Below are positions 54,182 to 63,304 of a stretch of DNA of 64,000 bases, piece by piece. The stretch lies in contig NZ_JAHPIV010000007.1 of NCBI RefSeq assembly GCF_019039105.1, forward strand, positions 62,001-126,000, written 5' to 3'. The position numbers were made by a program, and so were the translations under genes. The notes below the pieces were generated by a model. It ran no database searches and was not told the DNA's origin. It saw only the letters and a list, made by a program, of their open reading frames with translations. Source of the stretch: Desertibacillus haloalkaliphilus (lineage in GTDB: Bacteria > Bacillota > Bacilli > Bacillales > KJ1-10-99). Position 1 is the stretch's first letter; every line of letters begins with the position of its first letter.

Positions 54182-54949
54182 ATGATCAAAGGGTTTGTAC
54201 ACTCTATAGAATCTTGTGGTACCGTCGATGGTCCTGGGTTACGATATATCGTTTTTTTACAGGGGTGTCTATTGCGGTGTAAATTTTGCCACAATGCAGA
54301 TACATGGGAAATTGGTTCAGGTCAAGAGATGACTACTGATGAGATTATTTCAGACTTAAAAAGCTACCTCCCATTTATGAAAGCTTCCAATGGCGGCATT
54401 ACTGTTAGTGGCGGTGAGCCTTTGTTACAGATTGACTTTTTAATCGAATTATTTAAGGCATGCAAACAACTCGGCATTCATACAACCCTTGATACATCCG
54501 CTGGGTGCTATTCAACGAATGATGCTTTCCAACAAAAACTTACCGAATTATTAAGCGTTACTGATTTAATTTTACTTGACCTTAAACATATTGATGAAAC
54601 AAAACATAAAAGACTAACAGGCAAAACAAATGAGCATATCTTACAGTTTGCCCGCCTGTTATCTGAAAGAGGCGTTCCTGTTTGGATCCGTCACGTCCTC
54701 GTCCCAACAATTAACGACAATCCCGTTGATTTAGAACGATTACGTCAATTCATCCTAACACTTAAAAATGTCGATAAAATTGAAGTCTTACCATATCATA
54801 AACTTGGTGTTTACAAATGGGAGGCACTGGGGTTGACCTACCCTTTACACCACATTGAACCTCCAAGTGAAGATAGTATCCGTTATGCAACCGATGTACT
54901 AACAGGAGCTAGCAGCCCGAACAAACAGCCTGTTTCAATGTTAGAGTAA
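54182..54949 (+). CDS. pflA: pyruvate formate-lyase activating enzyme
   Basis: 255 residues, GAGGAG before the ATG. Radical-SAM cluster motif CLLRCKFC (Cys29, Cys33, Cys36), GGE-type SAM motif SGGEPLLQ and typical PflA N-terminus VHSIESCGTVDGPG. It abstracts hydrogen from Gly717 of PflB. Terminator follows. Confidence 0.95.
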   Translation: MIKGFVHSIESCGTVDGPGLRYIVFLQGCLLRCKFCHNADTWEIGSGQEMTTDEIISDLKSYLPFMKASNGGITVSGGEPLLQIDFLIELFKACKQLGIHTTLDTSAGCYSTNDAFQQKLTELLSVTDLILLDLKHIDETKHKRLTGKTNEHILQFARLLSERGVPVWIRHVLVPTINDNPVDLERLRQFILTLKNVDKIEVLPYHKLGVYKWEALGLTYPLHHIEPPSEDSIRYATDVLTGASSPNKQPVSMLE

Positions 54950-54954
54950 GCATT

Positions 54955-54985
54955 GCCTGCTCGGGATTAACTATCACTAGCAGGC
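54955..54985 (+). terminator. terminator of pflBA
   Basis: Stem GCCTGCT / AGCAGGC followed by TTTTCTC. Confidence 0.7.
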
Positions 54986-55115
54986 TTTTCTCTCTGAAAT
55001 GGTAACAGCAACTGTTCAAAACATCCACTTCTTTCCACATCCAGATTTGTGCACATCATAAGGTTATAATATGATACACTAAACGTTGTTTTAAAACTAC
55101 GTGGGGAGGACTACG

Positions 55116-55718
55116 ATGAAACATAAGATTTTTCTGGTCGTCATTGTAGTCTTAGTGTTTTCAAATATTTATTTTATCTCGAACTATATGACACAAAAAT
55201 GGATTGCTGATCATTACCATTTCATGACCATCAATCAAGCGACAAACGCGTTGCACTCGCTGCCTAAACAGTTTGATGAGCTTTCGACCGCAATTTTGCA
55301 TGATACTTCTACCGAAGATCAATTCATGAAAATAGCGGATTTGTCCTCTTCTTTAGCCACTGCTGAAAACTCATTTTCTTACGTTAACATTTACCTTAGT
55401 CATTCGATGCCACGAACGATTGGAGATAGTATGGGAGAAATCTCCACGTTTTTCAGGGACATTCACCTCTACGTGAATGGACAAATCAGAAGATATGTCA
55501 CAGGCGATGAAACGATTTCAAGAGAAGATATTTTATATCACATTGATACGTTTCATCAAGCGACTGAATATTTAAAAGAACATCTAGATGAAGATATTCT
55601 CTATGAGGGGACTTACGATAACGTGAAGAATCATTGGAGTATTCTCACGGATGAGATAACAACAGAGTTTACTAATAATGATGTCTTAACACGTTATCGT
55701 GAGTGGTGGATTGATTGA
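55116..55718 (+). CDS. hypothetical protein with N-terminal membrane helix
   Basis: 200 residues from ATG 55116 (GGGAGGA box). One helix at about 5-24 and then a helical, mostly acidic extracytoplasmic domain (FDELSTAILHDTS, YLKEHLDEDILYEG). No Cys or catalytic motif; family not recognised. Followed by a strong terminator. Confidence 0.72.
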   Translation: MKHKIFLVVIVVLVFSNIYFISNYMTQKWIADHYHFMTINQATNALHSLPKQFDELSTAILHDTSTEDQFMKIADLSSSLATAENSFSYVNIYLSHSMPRTIGDSMGEISTFFRDIHLYVNGQIRRYVTGDETISREDILYHIDTFHQATEYLKEHLDEDILYEGTYDNVKNHWSILTDEITTEFTNNDVLTRYREWWID

Positions 55719-55734
55719 CTCGTTGATTTCGTTC

Positions 55735-55772
55735 AAAAAAACACTTGGATACTAAAAATCCAAGTGTTTTTT
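55735..55772. terminator. bidirectional terminator
   Basis: Stem AAAAAACACTTGGAT / ATCCAAGTGTTTTTT. Confidence 0.9.
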
Positions 55773-55786
55773 CCTTCCTATCAAAA

Positions 55787-56305
55787 TCAATCCCATGGTT
55801 TGATAACCCCAAATTCATTAGCCAATTCTACTGTTTCCCCTCTTCGTTTCCTTCTTACCTCTGCTCTTGCTTCAGCCCCTTCATGTAGCTTCTTTTCTTC
55901 TGGTGTTTCTGGGATAACTTTTGAAACTTGAACCGGCCTCATGTTTTCATCCACGGCTACAAATGTTAAGAAGGACACCGCACAAACACTTCGCTCACCT
56001 GTTAATAAATCCTCACCGATCGCCTTAACGAAAACCTCCATTGACGTTTTGTGGGTCCACGTCACAAATGCTTCAAGACAAACCGCATGTCCTTCTTTAA
56101 TTGGGTTTAAGAAATCAATTGAATCCGTTGAAGCTGTAACGACATCCTTTCTTGCATGCCTAGTTGCTGCAATCGCTGCGACATCATCAATATAAGACAT
56201 GAGCTTACCACCAAACAATGTTCGGTGATTATTGGTATCAGGTGGTAGGACAATACTAACTTTGATCGCCCGTGATTCCTTCATTGCTTTTGATTCTTTC
56301 ATCAT
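55787..56305 (-). CDS. acyl-CoA thioesterase, YkhA/YciA type
   Basis: 172 residues, GGAG before the ATG pair. Hotdog domain with the acyl-CoA hydrolase signature NHRTLFGGKLMSYIDDVAAIAA (NHRTLFGGKLM) and VTASTDSIDFLNPI. Basic C-terminal tail (ARAEVRRKRRGE). It hydrolyses medium to long acyl-CoAs in homologues. Confidence 0.9.
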   Translation of the reverse strand: MMKESKAMKESRAIKVSIVLPPDTNNHRTLFGGKLMSYIDDVAAIAATRHARKDVVTASTDSIDFLNPIKEGHAVCLEAFVTWTHKTSMEVFVKAIGEDLLTGERSVCAVSFLTFVAVDENMRPVQVSKVIPETPEEKKLHEGAEARAEVRRKRRGETVELANEFGVIKPWD

Positions 56306-56470
56306 CTGTCTCTCCTTCTTTTATTCCATTCTATTTTATGGTTTCCAAAAAAATTCACTTGTATATAACAATATGTTGTACTGTATGTATCCCATTTTTG
56401 TGAGTCACAAACCCAGATATCTATAATAGGATATAGTGCTGCTTCAATAACATCAAAGAAGGAGTGAGCT

Positions 56471-57166
56471 ATGAATATTACGATCGTTCAAGGCAATGAC
56501 TGCCAATTACCTTTTGCTGATGTTAACATTGTTATCGATGTTATCAGAGCATTCACTGTTAGTCACCTTTGCTTTTTACAAGGAGTCAAAGAGATATGGC
56601 TTGCCAAAGATACGAAAGTTGCCTTCTCTTTGAAAGAAAAGCACAAAGATTTCCTCTTAGCAGGCGAAATCAACGGTTTACCTATTGAAAATTTTGATTT
56701 AGACAACTCACCAAACAACATTATAACCCATGATTTAACCAACAAAACCATCGTTCAGAAAACAACCAATGGTGTCCGTGCAACCTTGAATTCCCTACAA
56801 GCTAAGGATGTTATAGTCACTGGCTTTTCAAATGCAAATACAACGGCATCTTTTATTAAAAATCACATCATGCCCCAAAATCCCACTCCAACCATTCACC
56901 TCGTTGCATCCCACCCATCTAGTGATGAAGACCTGGCTTGTGCTGAATACATCAATGCGATCCTCAAAGGTGAGGACACCCCTACTGAGGATACCGTGAT
57001 TAAGAGGATAAAACAAGCAGAAGCTGCCCGGAAGTTTCATGATCGAACTCAACCAGACTTTTCCAAAGAGGATCTAGACTACTGTACTGAGGTTCGGTCC
57101 AGTTCATTTATTATGAAGGTAAATAACAATCACGAGACCCCAAAGATTGAGAGGTACAACATATGA
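56471..57166 (+). CDS. comB: 2-phosphosulfolactate phosphatase-like protein (ComB family)
   Basis: 231 residues, AAGGAGT before the ATG. ComB features: VIDVIRAFTVSH (Asp-rich metal site), LAGEINGLPIENFDLDNSP (in part), TTNGVRA and VTGFSNANTTA. It would dephosphorylate 2-phosphosulfolactate to sulfolactate. Its stop overlaps the comA start by 4 bp. Confidence 0.88.
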   Translation: MNITIVQGNDCQLPFADVNIVIDVIRAFTVSHLCFLQGVKEIWLAKDTKVAFSLKEKHKDFLLAGEINGLPIENFDLDNSPNNIITHDLTNKTIVQKTTNGVRATLNSLQAKDVIVTGFSNANTTASFIKNHIMPQNPTPTIHLVASHPSSDEDLACAEYINAILKGEDTPTEDTVIKRIKQAEAARKFHDRTQPDFSKEDLDYCTEVRSSSFIMKVNNNHETPKIERYNI

Positions 57167-57948
57167 ATTCTTCAGGATTAACTTTACCAACAAGGTTTAC
57201 TAAACCAAGGTCATCCGGATTAACGTTATTAATTGATAACGGAGTTCCAACAGAACTTTTTAAAGACACAGTCATTAGTAACGCCTCGTTGATCGACTTT
57301 GTAAAGTTCGGATGGGGAACATCGATTATCTCTAGCCACCTTGAAGAAAAAATCGAATGTCTACAAACGAATGAAGTTGAGTTCTTTTTTGGCGGAACCT
57401 TATTTGAAAAGTTTGTATTGCAAAGAAAAATTGATCAATATTATCAATACTGTAACCATTACGGGTGCCGTTTTATCGAAATTTCTAACGGAACGATTGA
57501 GCTAAGCAACAGTGACAAAGCAACATTCATTACGGATTTTTCTAAAGATTTCACCGTCCTTAGTGAAGTTGGTAGTAAATCAACGATCGATTCCCTCCAT
57601 ATTCACCCTTCAAAATGGATTGAGTATATTAACGAAGACCTTGAAGCTGGCGCTTATAAAGTCATAACAGAAGCTAGAGAAAGCGGCACAAGCGGGATCT
57701 GCCGTTCTGATGGAGAAATTCGATTTGGGTTAATTGAAGAAATCATCCAATCAACCATTCACACTGACGACATGATCTTTGAAGCTCCAACCAAACAATT
57801 GCAAACATATTTTATTGAAAAACTAGGATCGAATGTCAATTTAGCAAACATCCCATTTACTGGAATCCTCTCTCTTGAAACATTACGATTGGGTTTGCGT
57901 TCAGATACATTATCTTTATTTGAACAAGGAGGACATTCCTATGCGTGA
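57163..57948 (+). CDS. comA: phosphosulfolactate synthase (ComA family)
   Basis: 261 residues. TIM-barrel with the family opening KPRSSGLTLLIDNG, VKFGWGTSI, GGTLFEKF, and a late TEARESGTSGICRSDGEIR (phosphate and Mg2+ region). It adds sulfite to phosphoenolpyruvate to form (R)-phosphosulfolactate. In B. subtilis the homologue YitC supports sulfolactate accumulation in spores. ATGA overlap with comB upstream; 8-bp overlap with the VOC gene downstream. Confidence 0.9.
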   Translation: MNSSGLTLPTRFTKPRSSGLTLLIDNGVPTELFKDTVISNASLIDFVKFGWGTSIISSHLEEKIECLQTNEVEFFFGGTLFEKFVLQRKIDQYYQYCNHYGCRFIEISNGTIELSNSDKATFITDFSKDFTVLSEVGSKSTIDSLHIHPSKWIEYINEDLEAGAYKVITEARESGTSGICRSDGEIRFGLIEEIIQSTIHTDDMIFEAPTKQLQTYFIEKLGSNVNLANIPFTGILSLETLRLGLRSDTLSLFEQGGHSYA

Positions 57949-58339
57949 TCAAAATAAAGTCTTTCATTTAGCCGTCCCTTGCAAAAATTTAGAAGAGACA
58001 GCGAACTACTATCAAGCGCTAGGCTGCAGTGTAGCGAGATCCTACGATGACCGGGTCACCTTTGACTTTTTCGGTGATCAACTTGTATGCCACTTAAACC
58101 CTGAACAAATTGACCAGAAACCACAAATGTATCCACGGCATTATGGCATTACATTTTTAGATAAAAAAGAGTTTGATGCGGTTTACCATACAGCAAAACA
58201 GAAAGAACTACCGTTTTTTCAAGAGTTAACGACAAGGTTTGAAGGGAAAACAGAGGAACATATCACATTCTTCTTAATTGATCCTTCTAATAATTTATTA
58301 GAATTTAAGTATTACTTTGATGAACGTATGGTCTATTAA
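57941..58339 (+). CDS. VOC-family (glyoxalase-like) protein
   Basis: 132 residues from ATG 57941, whose AAGGAGG lies inside comA. Two beta-alpha-beta-beta-beta modules: FHLAVPCKNLEETANYYQALG and ITFFLIDPSNNLLEFKYY. Metal ligands His near residue 9 and Glu near 120 are plausible. Third gene of the sulfolactate operon; it may modify a related sulfonate or be unrelated in function. Confidence 0.85.
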   Translation: MRDQNKVFHLAVPCKNLEETANYYQALGCSVARSYDDRVTFDFFGDQLVCHLNPEQIDQKPQMYPRHYGITFLDKKEFDAVYHTAKQKELPFFQELTTRFEGKTEEHITFFLIDPSNNLLEFKYYFDERMVY

Positions 58340-58352
58340 TGACATTTAGTTG

Positions 58353-58386
58353 AAACAGGGACGTTCTTTAAAGAACGTCCCTGTTT
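58353..58386. terminator. perfect 17-bp palindromic bidirectional terminator
   Basis: AAACAGGGACGTTCTTT and its exact complement with no spacer, between convergent genes. Confidence 0.85.
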
Positions 58387-58394
58387 TCTATGAC

Positions 58395-59030
58395 CTAAAC
58401 CCCAACTACATAGCCAAAATCAGTTTTTCGATAGTTTGATTGTTTATGGTACCTTTGATTGTTGACAACTACCCAATGAGTTGAAGCTTGTCCGCATTCA
58501 TAGATAGAATCTTTTTCTTTTAGAATAATCCCCGACAATTGCTCCTTCTTACATTCTTCAAAATACGCTTGGCCATTCCCTTCTATAAACCTCACATGGA
58601 CAAGTCGTTCTGATTCTCGAACAGTCTCCATCAATACTTGTTTCCTCTTAAAAAGCGGTACCGTTCTCAAATCCTCACCATCATGTCGAAGTATATCAAA
58701 CAGACAATACGTCACAGGTCTTTGCTTTGCTAACTCGCGAACAACAGCAGGATCGTTTCGGTGAAAGCGATCAATTAAAGCCATGAAGTCTGGCTTCCCT
58801 TGTGTATCTGTTAAAATGACTTCACCATCGAAAATCGATCCACTCGGAACTGGCAAATCAAGCAATTCAGGAAATTGATTCGTTATATCTCGACCATCAA
58901 TGGTATATAGTTTAGGTTCAGGAGTTGAATGATACTGAATACGAATACCATCTAGTTTTAATTCAGTAAGGTAACGGTCATCGTCAAAAGGTTCATTTAT
59001 CTTGAATGGTTGCATCGGAGTAATAAACAT
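58395..59030 (-). CDS. stand-alone ATP-dependent DNA ligase catalytic core
   Basis: 211 residues from ATG 59030. Nucleotidyltransferase core: ELKLDGIR with adenylation Lys25, FDGEVI (motif III/IIIa region), YCLFDILRHDG, and LSGIILKEKDS (motif IV-V). The chain stops just after HWVVVNN, so the OB-fold domain needed for full ligation is absent. Family members of this size include LigD-like core proteins of Bacillaceae. No Ku gene is adjacent. It may only adenylate, or act with a partner. Confidence 0.83.
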   Translation of the reverse strand: MFITPMQPFKINEPFDDDRYLTELKLDGIRIQYHSTPEPKLYTIDGRDITNQFPELLDLPVPSGSIFDGEVILTDTQGKPDFMALIDRFHRNDPAVVRELAKQRPVTYCLFDILRHDGEDLRTVPLFKRKQVLMETVRESERLVHVRFIEGNGQAYFEECKKEQLSGIILKEKDSIYECGQASTHWVVVNNQRYHKQSNYRKTDFGYVVGV

Positions 59031-59075
59031 ATTCACATCACCTACCCTCCATCGTACCACCACTGCCCTCTTTAT

Positions 59076-60272
59076 TCACTGGAAATTGTTTCGCGAATAG
59101 GCTAAGCAACCGCAACAAAACGTCATTTCAACTTCATTTTTTTCATTTAAGATCACAAGGTCAGCATCCTTCCCTGGTGCGATACTTCCTTTTCGGTCAT
59201 AGATATTGATCTGCTTTGCCGGATTAACAGCGGTCATTTTAATCACATCTTCTAACCGACACCCGGAAAACGTCATCATATTCCTCACCGCTTCGTCCAT
59301 ATGAAGAATACTGCCTGCCAACGTCTGATCCGCTAATGTTGCTTGTTGGTCGCTAACCATCACTTTCTGGTCAGCGAATTGATAGATTCCGTCACCCAAC
59401 CCTTTTGCACGCATCGCATCAGTAATCAAAATCACTTTATCTGCACCTTTTTGTTGAAAAGTAAGCTTGAGCATCTCAGGATGTACATGAATACCGTCTG
59501 CGATTAGCTCGACGATAAGACCATCATTCAATAGTGCACTGCCAACAACGCCAGGTTCCCGGTGATGCATCCCCCTCATGCCATTAAACAGATGAGTCAC
59601 CTGACTTGCGCCGCGATCAACCGCCTCAGTCACCTGTAGAAAGGTCGCATCTGAATGACCAATCGAGGCAATGACACCGGTTTGGTAGAGGTAATCAATA
59701 AATTCTCCTCCACATCGCAGCTCCGGTGCGAACGTGACAACTTTAATAGCACCCTCACTAGCAGCTTGCCAGTCCTTAAATAGATCTTTATTTAGCTCAA
59801 TCATATACTCAATCGGTTGTGCCCCTGCTCGCTGCGAAGATAGAAATGGACCTTCAAGATGAACACCTAAGATTTCTGCACACTTAAATGTTTGATTCTT
59901 CTTCCTATAAGTAGCAATCATTGATAACGCTTGATGAATCAAAGAAGTTGATTGAGTCATCGTTGTTGGAAGAAAACTTGTAACCCCTTCTTTTGGCAAC
60001 ACACTTGCAATCGTATCAAGTGCCTCTAATGAGCCATCCATTGTATCAGCCCCTCCTGCCCCGTGGACATGGAGATCAATCATTCCCGGTATGACTTTGT
60101 AATGATTAGGGAGTGTAATGACTTGTCGCAGGTTTACATTTATACCTTTTCGCACATCACCAATTGATTCAATTTTTCCGTCTTTAACTTCAACAAACCC
60201 GTGCTTATACGTTTGTTCTTCAGCATAAATTTGTACATTTTCAATTAAAAAGTGATTTTGATTTTCTTTCAT
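59076..60272 (-). CDS. nagA: N-acetylglucosamine-6-phosphate deacetylase
   Basis: 398 residues, GAGGAGG before the ATG. Amidohydrolase with DLHVHGAGGADTMDG (His pair), metal Glu in GVHLEGPFLS, IGHSDAT, THLFNGM and catalytic Asp in LITDAMRAKG. It deacetylates GlcNAc-6-P for cell-wall sugar recycling. nagB and its regulator are not next to it here. Confidence 0.95.
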   Translation of the reverse strand: MKENQNHFLIENVQIYAEEQTYKHGFVEVKDGKIESIGDVRKGINVNLRQVITLPNHYKVIPGMIDLHVHGAGGADTMDGSLEALDTIASVLPKEGVTSFLPTTMTQSTSLIHQALSMIATYRKKNQTFKCAEILGVHLEGPFLSSQRAGAQPIEYMIELNKDLFKDWQAASEGAIKVVTFAPELRCGGEFIDYLYQTGVIASIGHSDATFLQVTEAVDRGASQVTHLFNGMRGMHHREPGVVGSALLNDGLIVELIADGIHVHPEMLKLTFQQKGADKVILITDAMRAKGLGDGIYQFADQKVMVSDQQATLADQTLAGSILHMDEAVRNMMTFSGCRLEDVIKMTAVNPAKQINIYDRKGSIAPGKDADLVILNEKNEVEMTFCCGCLAYSRNNFQ

Positions 60273-60405
60273 GCAATCATCCCTCCTCTACTGTCGACAC
60301 GATTCTCTAACAAAAATACCACTCTTTCATGATACTATTTTTGCATTCATTTGCTATTAACGTTACAGTTAAAGTGTAACAATTGGTAAGGTAGGAGGGA
60401 AATGT

Positions 60406-62106
60406 ATGAAGCAATTGAAGACAAAGTTACAAAAAATAGATGGTAAAGGATATAAAGCATATAAAGACATACAAGGAGTATACAAAGGGAATAACTTCTC
60501 ACTCCATATCGATCACGTCCAAAGTGACCCGTTTGCCGCACCTTCACGCATACGCGTCGTTATTCCGCTACAAGAGGTTACATATGATAATAGTTGGTTT
60601 GAAACATATGAAAGAAAAACTGCTGTTGAGGATTTTTTTGCACGTAAAGTCGCCCACCAGCTACGTACACTTCAAAACCATAAAAAAGGCTCAGGGAAAA
60701 GTGGACTGATCCATATTGATACCCCAGGACAAGAAGTGATTGAACGGACAGCTGTAAACATTAGTCGAGAAGCGATTGACATCCGTCTCTCGGTCGGCCT
60801 ACCTGCAGCGGGCCGAAAGATTTTAGCCAGACAAGCTGAACAACTTCTTTGCGACCAACTTCCAACGCAAGTGACAACCGCTGTCTTCACATATAACCAA
60901 GTCAAATTACAACAGCAGTTATCATTAACCGATCAACAACAGGCCATTCGAGCGTACTTGAACGATCACCATTATGTTTGTTTCGTCGCAAACGGCTCGA
61001 TTTTACCGCGTGAAAGCGGCGTTAGCAACCGACCACTCGACTCTAAGACTGTTGTACCGTTTCAATCACCAAAAGGCTATGAAATTGAGATCCCCGTTCC
61101 GCATGGAGACGCAATAAGGGGAATGGCCATTCCTGAAGGAGTTAGCTTAATTGTTGGTGGTGGCTATCATGGGAAATCAACGCTATTACAAGCGATTGAA
61201 CGTGGAATTTATAACCATATCCGTGGTGACGGTCGAGAGTTTGTGATTACGAACGAAACAGCCTACAAAGTTCGTTCCGAAGATGGCAGACGAATCGAGA
61301 AGGTAAACTTATCTCCTTTTATTTCCAACTTGCCATTTAATAAAGATACGAAGCGCTTTTCAAGTGATGACGCAAGCGGAAGTACAAGTCAAGCCGCAAA
61401 CATCATCGAATGCCTTGAAATGGGGAGTAAAGCGTTACTGATTGATGAGGACACAAGTGCAACCAATTTTATGATCAGAGATGCTCGCATGCAACAATTA
61501 GTGGCAACAGACAAAGAACCGATCACTCCATTTATCGACCGCGTTCGTCAGCTCTATGATACTCGGTCTGTCTCTTCAATCCTCGTCATTGGTGGCTCTG
61601 GAGAATATTTCGATGTTGCCGATCACATTATCATGATGGATGAATATCAGCCAGTCGATGTGACCGCAAGAGCAAAAGATATTTCGAAGTCATTTACAGA
61701 AAAACGAGAGTCTGAGCCACTTGGAGCATTCGGCGAACATTCAGAGCGAATCATTCAAAGACAAAGTTTACAAGCTTCAGCAGGAAAAAAAGAAAAGTTT
61801 GATAGCAAAGGTCTAACGAAAATCGTATATGGCAGAACTGATATTGATTTATCATTTGTTGAGCAACTCATTTCACCGAGTCAAACCCGAGCCATCGCCT
61901 TTATCATTCGCTATTTATCAAAAGGGAAGAACAAGCACGAGAGCCTTCCTAAGATGCTCGATGATCTATACACCCAGCTAGAAAAAGACGGATTAGATAT
62001 GATCAGTCCATTTGCTGGCAAACACCCCGGTGATTTAGTCCTGCCCCGTAAAGTTGAAGTTGCCGCTGCCATCAATCGGCTGCGAACCCTTCAAGTTCAA
62101 GACTAA
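60406..62106 (+). CDS. ABC-class ATPase (COG3044 type), no membrane partner
   Basis: 566 residues, AGGAGG before the ATG. Long N-terminal domain (1-225), then Walker A GGGYHGKST near 252, an ABC signature-like segment SSDDASGSTSQAAN, Walker B ALLIDEDTSATNFM and a switch HI-like VIGGSGEYFDVADHIIMM. Cytosolic. The family is widespread in Bacillus without an assigned function; RNA or DNA binding has been proposed. Confidence 0.88.
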   Translation: MKQLKTKLQKIDGKGYKAYKDIQGVYKGNNFSLHIDHVQSDPFAAPSRIRVVIPLQEVTYDNSWFETYERKTAVEDFFARKVAHQLRTLQNHKKGSGKSGLIHIDTPGQEVIERTAVNISREAIDIRLSVGLPAAGRKILARQAEQLLCDQLPTQVTTAVFTYNQVKLQQQLSLTDQQQAIRAYLNDHHYVCFVANGSILPRESGVSNRPLDSKTVVPFQSPKGYEIEIPVPHGDAIRGMAIPEGVSLIVGGGYHGKSTLLQAIERGIYNHIRGDGREFVITNETAYKVRSEDGRRIEKVNLSPFISNLPFNKDTKRFSSDDASGSTSQAANIIECLEMGSKALLIDEDTSATNFMIRDARMQQLVATDKEPITPFIDRVRQLYDTRSVSSILVIGGSGEYFDVADHIIMMDEYQPVDVTARAKDISKSFTEKRESEPLGAFGEHSERIIQRQSLQASAGKKEKFDSKGLTKIVYGRTDIDLSFVEQLISPSQTRAIAFIIRYLSKGKNKHESLPKMLDDLYTQLEKDGLDMISPFAGKHPGDLVLPRKVEVAAAINRLRTLQVQD

Positions 62107-62126
62107 CCCCAACATTCATTTGTGAG

Positions 62127-62162
62127 TGTTCAAGTAAGGATCATTTTCCTTTTTTTGAACAC
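62127..62162 (+). terminator. possible terminator hairpin
   Basis: GTGTTCAA..AAGGA / TCCTT..TTGAACAC with T-rich loop side; no T-run after it. Confidence 0.4.
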
Positions 62163-62250
62163 CCACCTCTCTCAAAAAGAATAGTGCCTCTGTCTTCTTG
62201 GAATAATAACCATAATCTCTCTCGTGAGCTTGCAAAAGGGGGCAGCGTTG

Positions 62251-63261
62251 ATGTTTGACCTCATCAAAATGATCGTCAAAGTGAGGTATTGGACACTAGC
62301 ATTGATCATTACAAGTTTCTTTCTTGTGAGCTCATTTGTGATTTATTTGATTGAGCCCGAAAATTTCCCCAACCCGTTTATCGGATTTTGGTGGGTAATG
62401 ACCACCGTAACAACAGTTGGTTATGGTGATTATGTCCCTGAAACGATTCCCGGGCAATTGTTTGGATTATTTCTCTATATTATCGGTATCGGTTTAGTCG
62501 GTGTCGGCTTAGGAAAAGTTGTTGAGGCATTTGGAATTTATCGACGATTAAAGGAGGAAGGGCGATTGAATTTTAACGGTCATGACCACTTTGTCCTTGT
62601 TGGCTGGTCACAACGAGCCGAAAAAACCGCAAACGAAATCTTATTAGCAAGAGAAGACGCGATCATCGTCTTAATCGATACAATTGACAAAATTCCATTT
62701 GAGCATAGTCGCTTTCATTTTATCCAAGGAGATGCGACGGACAGGAGCGTGTTAGATAAGGCACACGTTAGTCAAGCAAGTGCCGTACTCGTCTTTGCTC
62801 CTGACCAAATTCTTGACCCCTCCTTTACGGATGGTAAAACATTGTTAATTGCCTCTACCATTGAAAGTTATGCAACAGAAAAAAGCAAAGACATTTACAC
62901 GATCGTTGAGATTAGCAAAGAACGACATATCCCAAACTTCAAGCATGCAAATGTCGAGGCATTTGTACTATCAAGCGAAGCATTTTCTGATTTAATGGCA
63001 AAATCAGCCTTACAAAAAGGATCAACAAGCTTGTTTATGAAGCTGTTAAGTGCGGATCAGGGGGACAACATTTGGGAAATCAAAAAGAAACCATCATGGA
63101 AAACGTATAATGATGCCTTTGAAGCATTAAAAGAAATGGGGGCGAATTTACTTGCCGATCATCAAGATTTCGGAATCACTCGCCGCCTAGATGAAGAAAT
63201 CCCCTTTGATGCAAAGCTCTACGTTATTTGCGATCAACAAACGTACGAAAAGCTCCGTTAA
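62251..63261 (+). CDS. yugO: two-helix K+ channel with RCK domain (YugO type)
   Basis: 336 residues from ATG 62251 with GGGGG upstream. Helix 1 (about 13-34), pore helix and selectivity filter TVGYGD at 55-60, helix 2 (about 68-92), then a TrkA-N/RCK domain starting HFVLVGWSQRAEKTANEIL (part). This is the layout of B. subtilis YugO, a potassium channel used in biofilm electrical signalling. No mstX (Mistic) gene precedes it here. Gating ligand not deducible. Confidence 0.88.
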   Translation: MFDLIKMIVKVRYWTLALIITSFFLVSSFVIYLIEPENFPNPFIGFWWVMTTVTTVGYGDYVPETIPGQLFGLFLYIIGIGLVGVGLGKVVEAFGIYRRLKEEGRLNFNGHDHFVLVGWSQRAEKTANEILLAREDAIIVLIDTIDKIPFEHSRFHFIQGDATDRSVLDKAHVSQASAVLVFAPDQILDPSFTDGKTLLIASTIESYATEKSKDIYTIVEISKERHIPNFKHANVEAFVLSSEAFSDLMAKSALQKGSTSLFMKLLSADQGDNIWEIKKKPSWKTYNDAFEALKEMGANLLADHQDFGITRRLDEEIPFDAKLYVICDQQTYEKLR

Positions 63262-63275
63262 ACCTTACTGCTAAG

Positions 63276-63304
63276 CGCGGTCCGCTTACGACCTTGGGCC
63301 GCGC
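63276..63304. terminator. GC-rich hairpin over the glycerate kinase 3' end
   Basis: GCGCGGTCCG / GGCCGCGC. It includes the codons RGPRS and the stop of the kinase gene and separates it from yugO. Confidence 0.55.
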
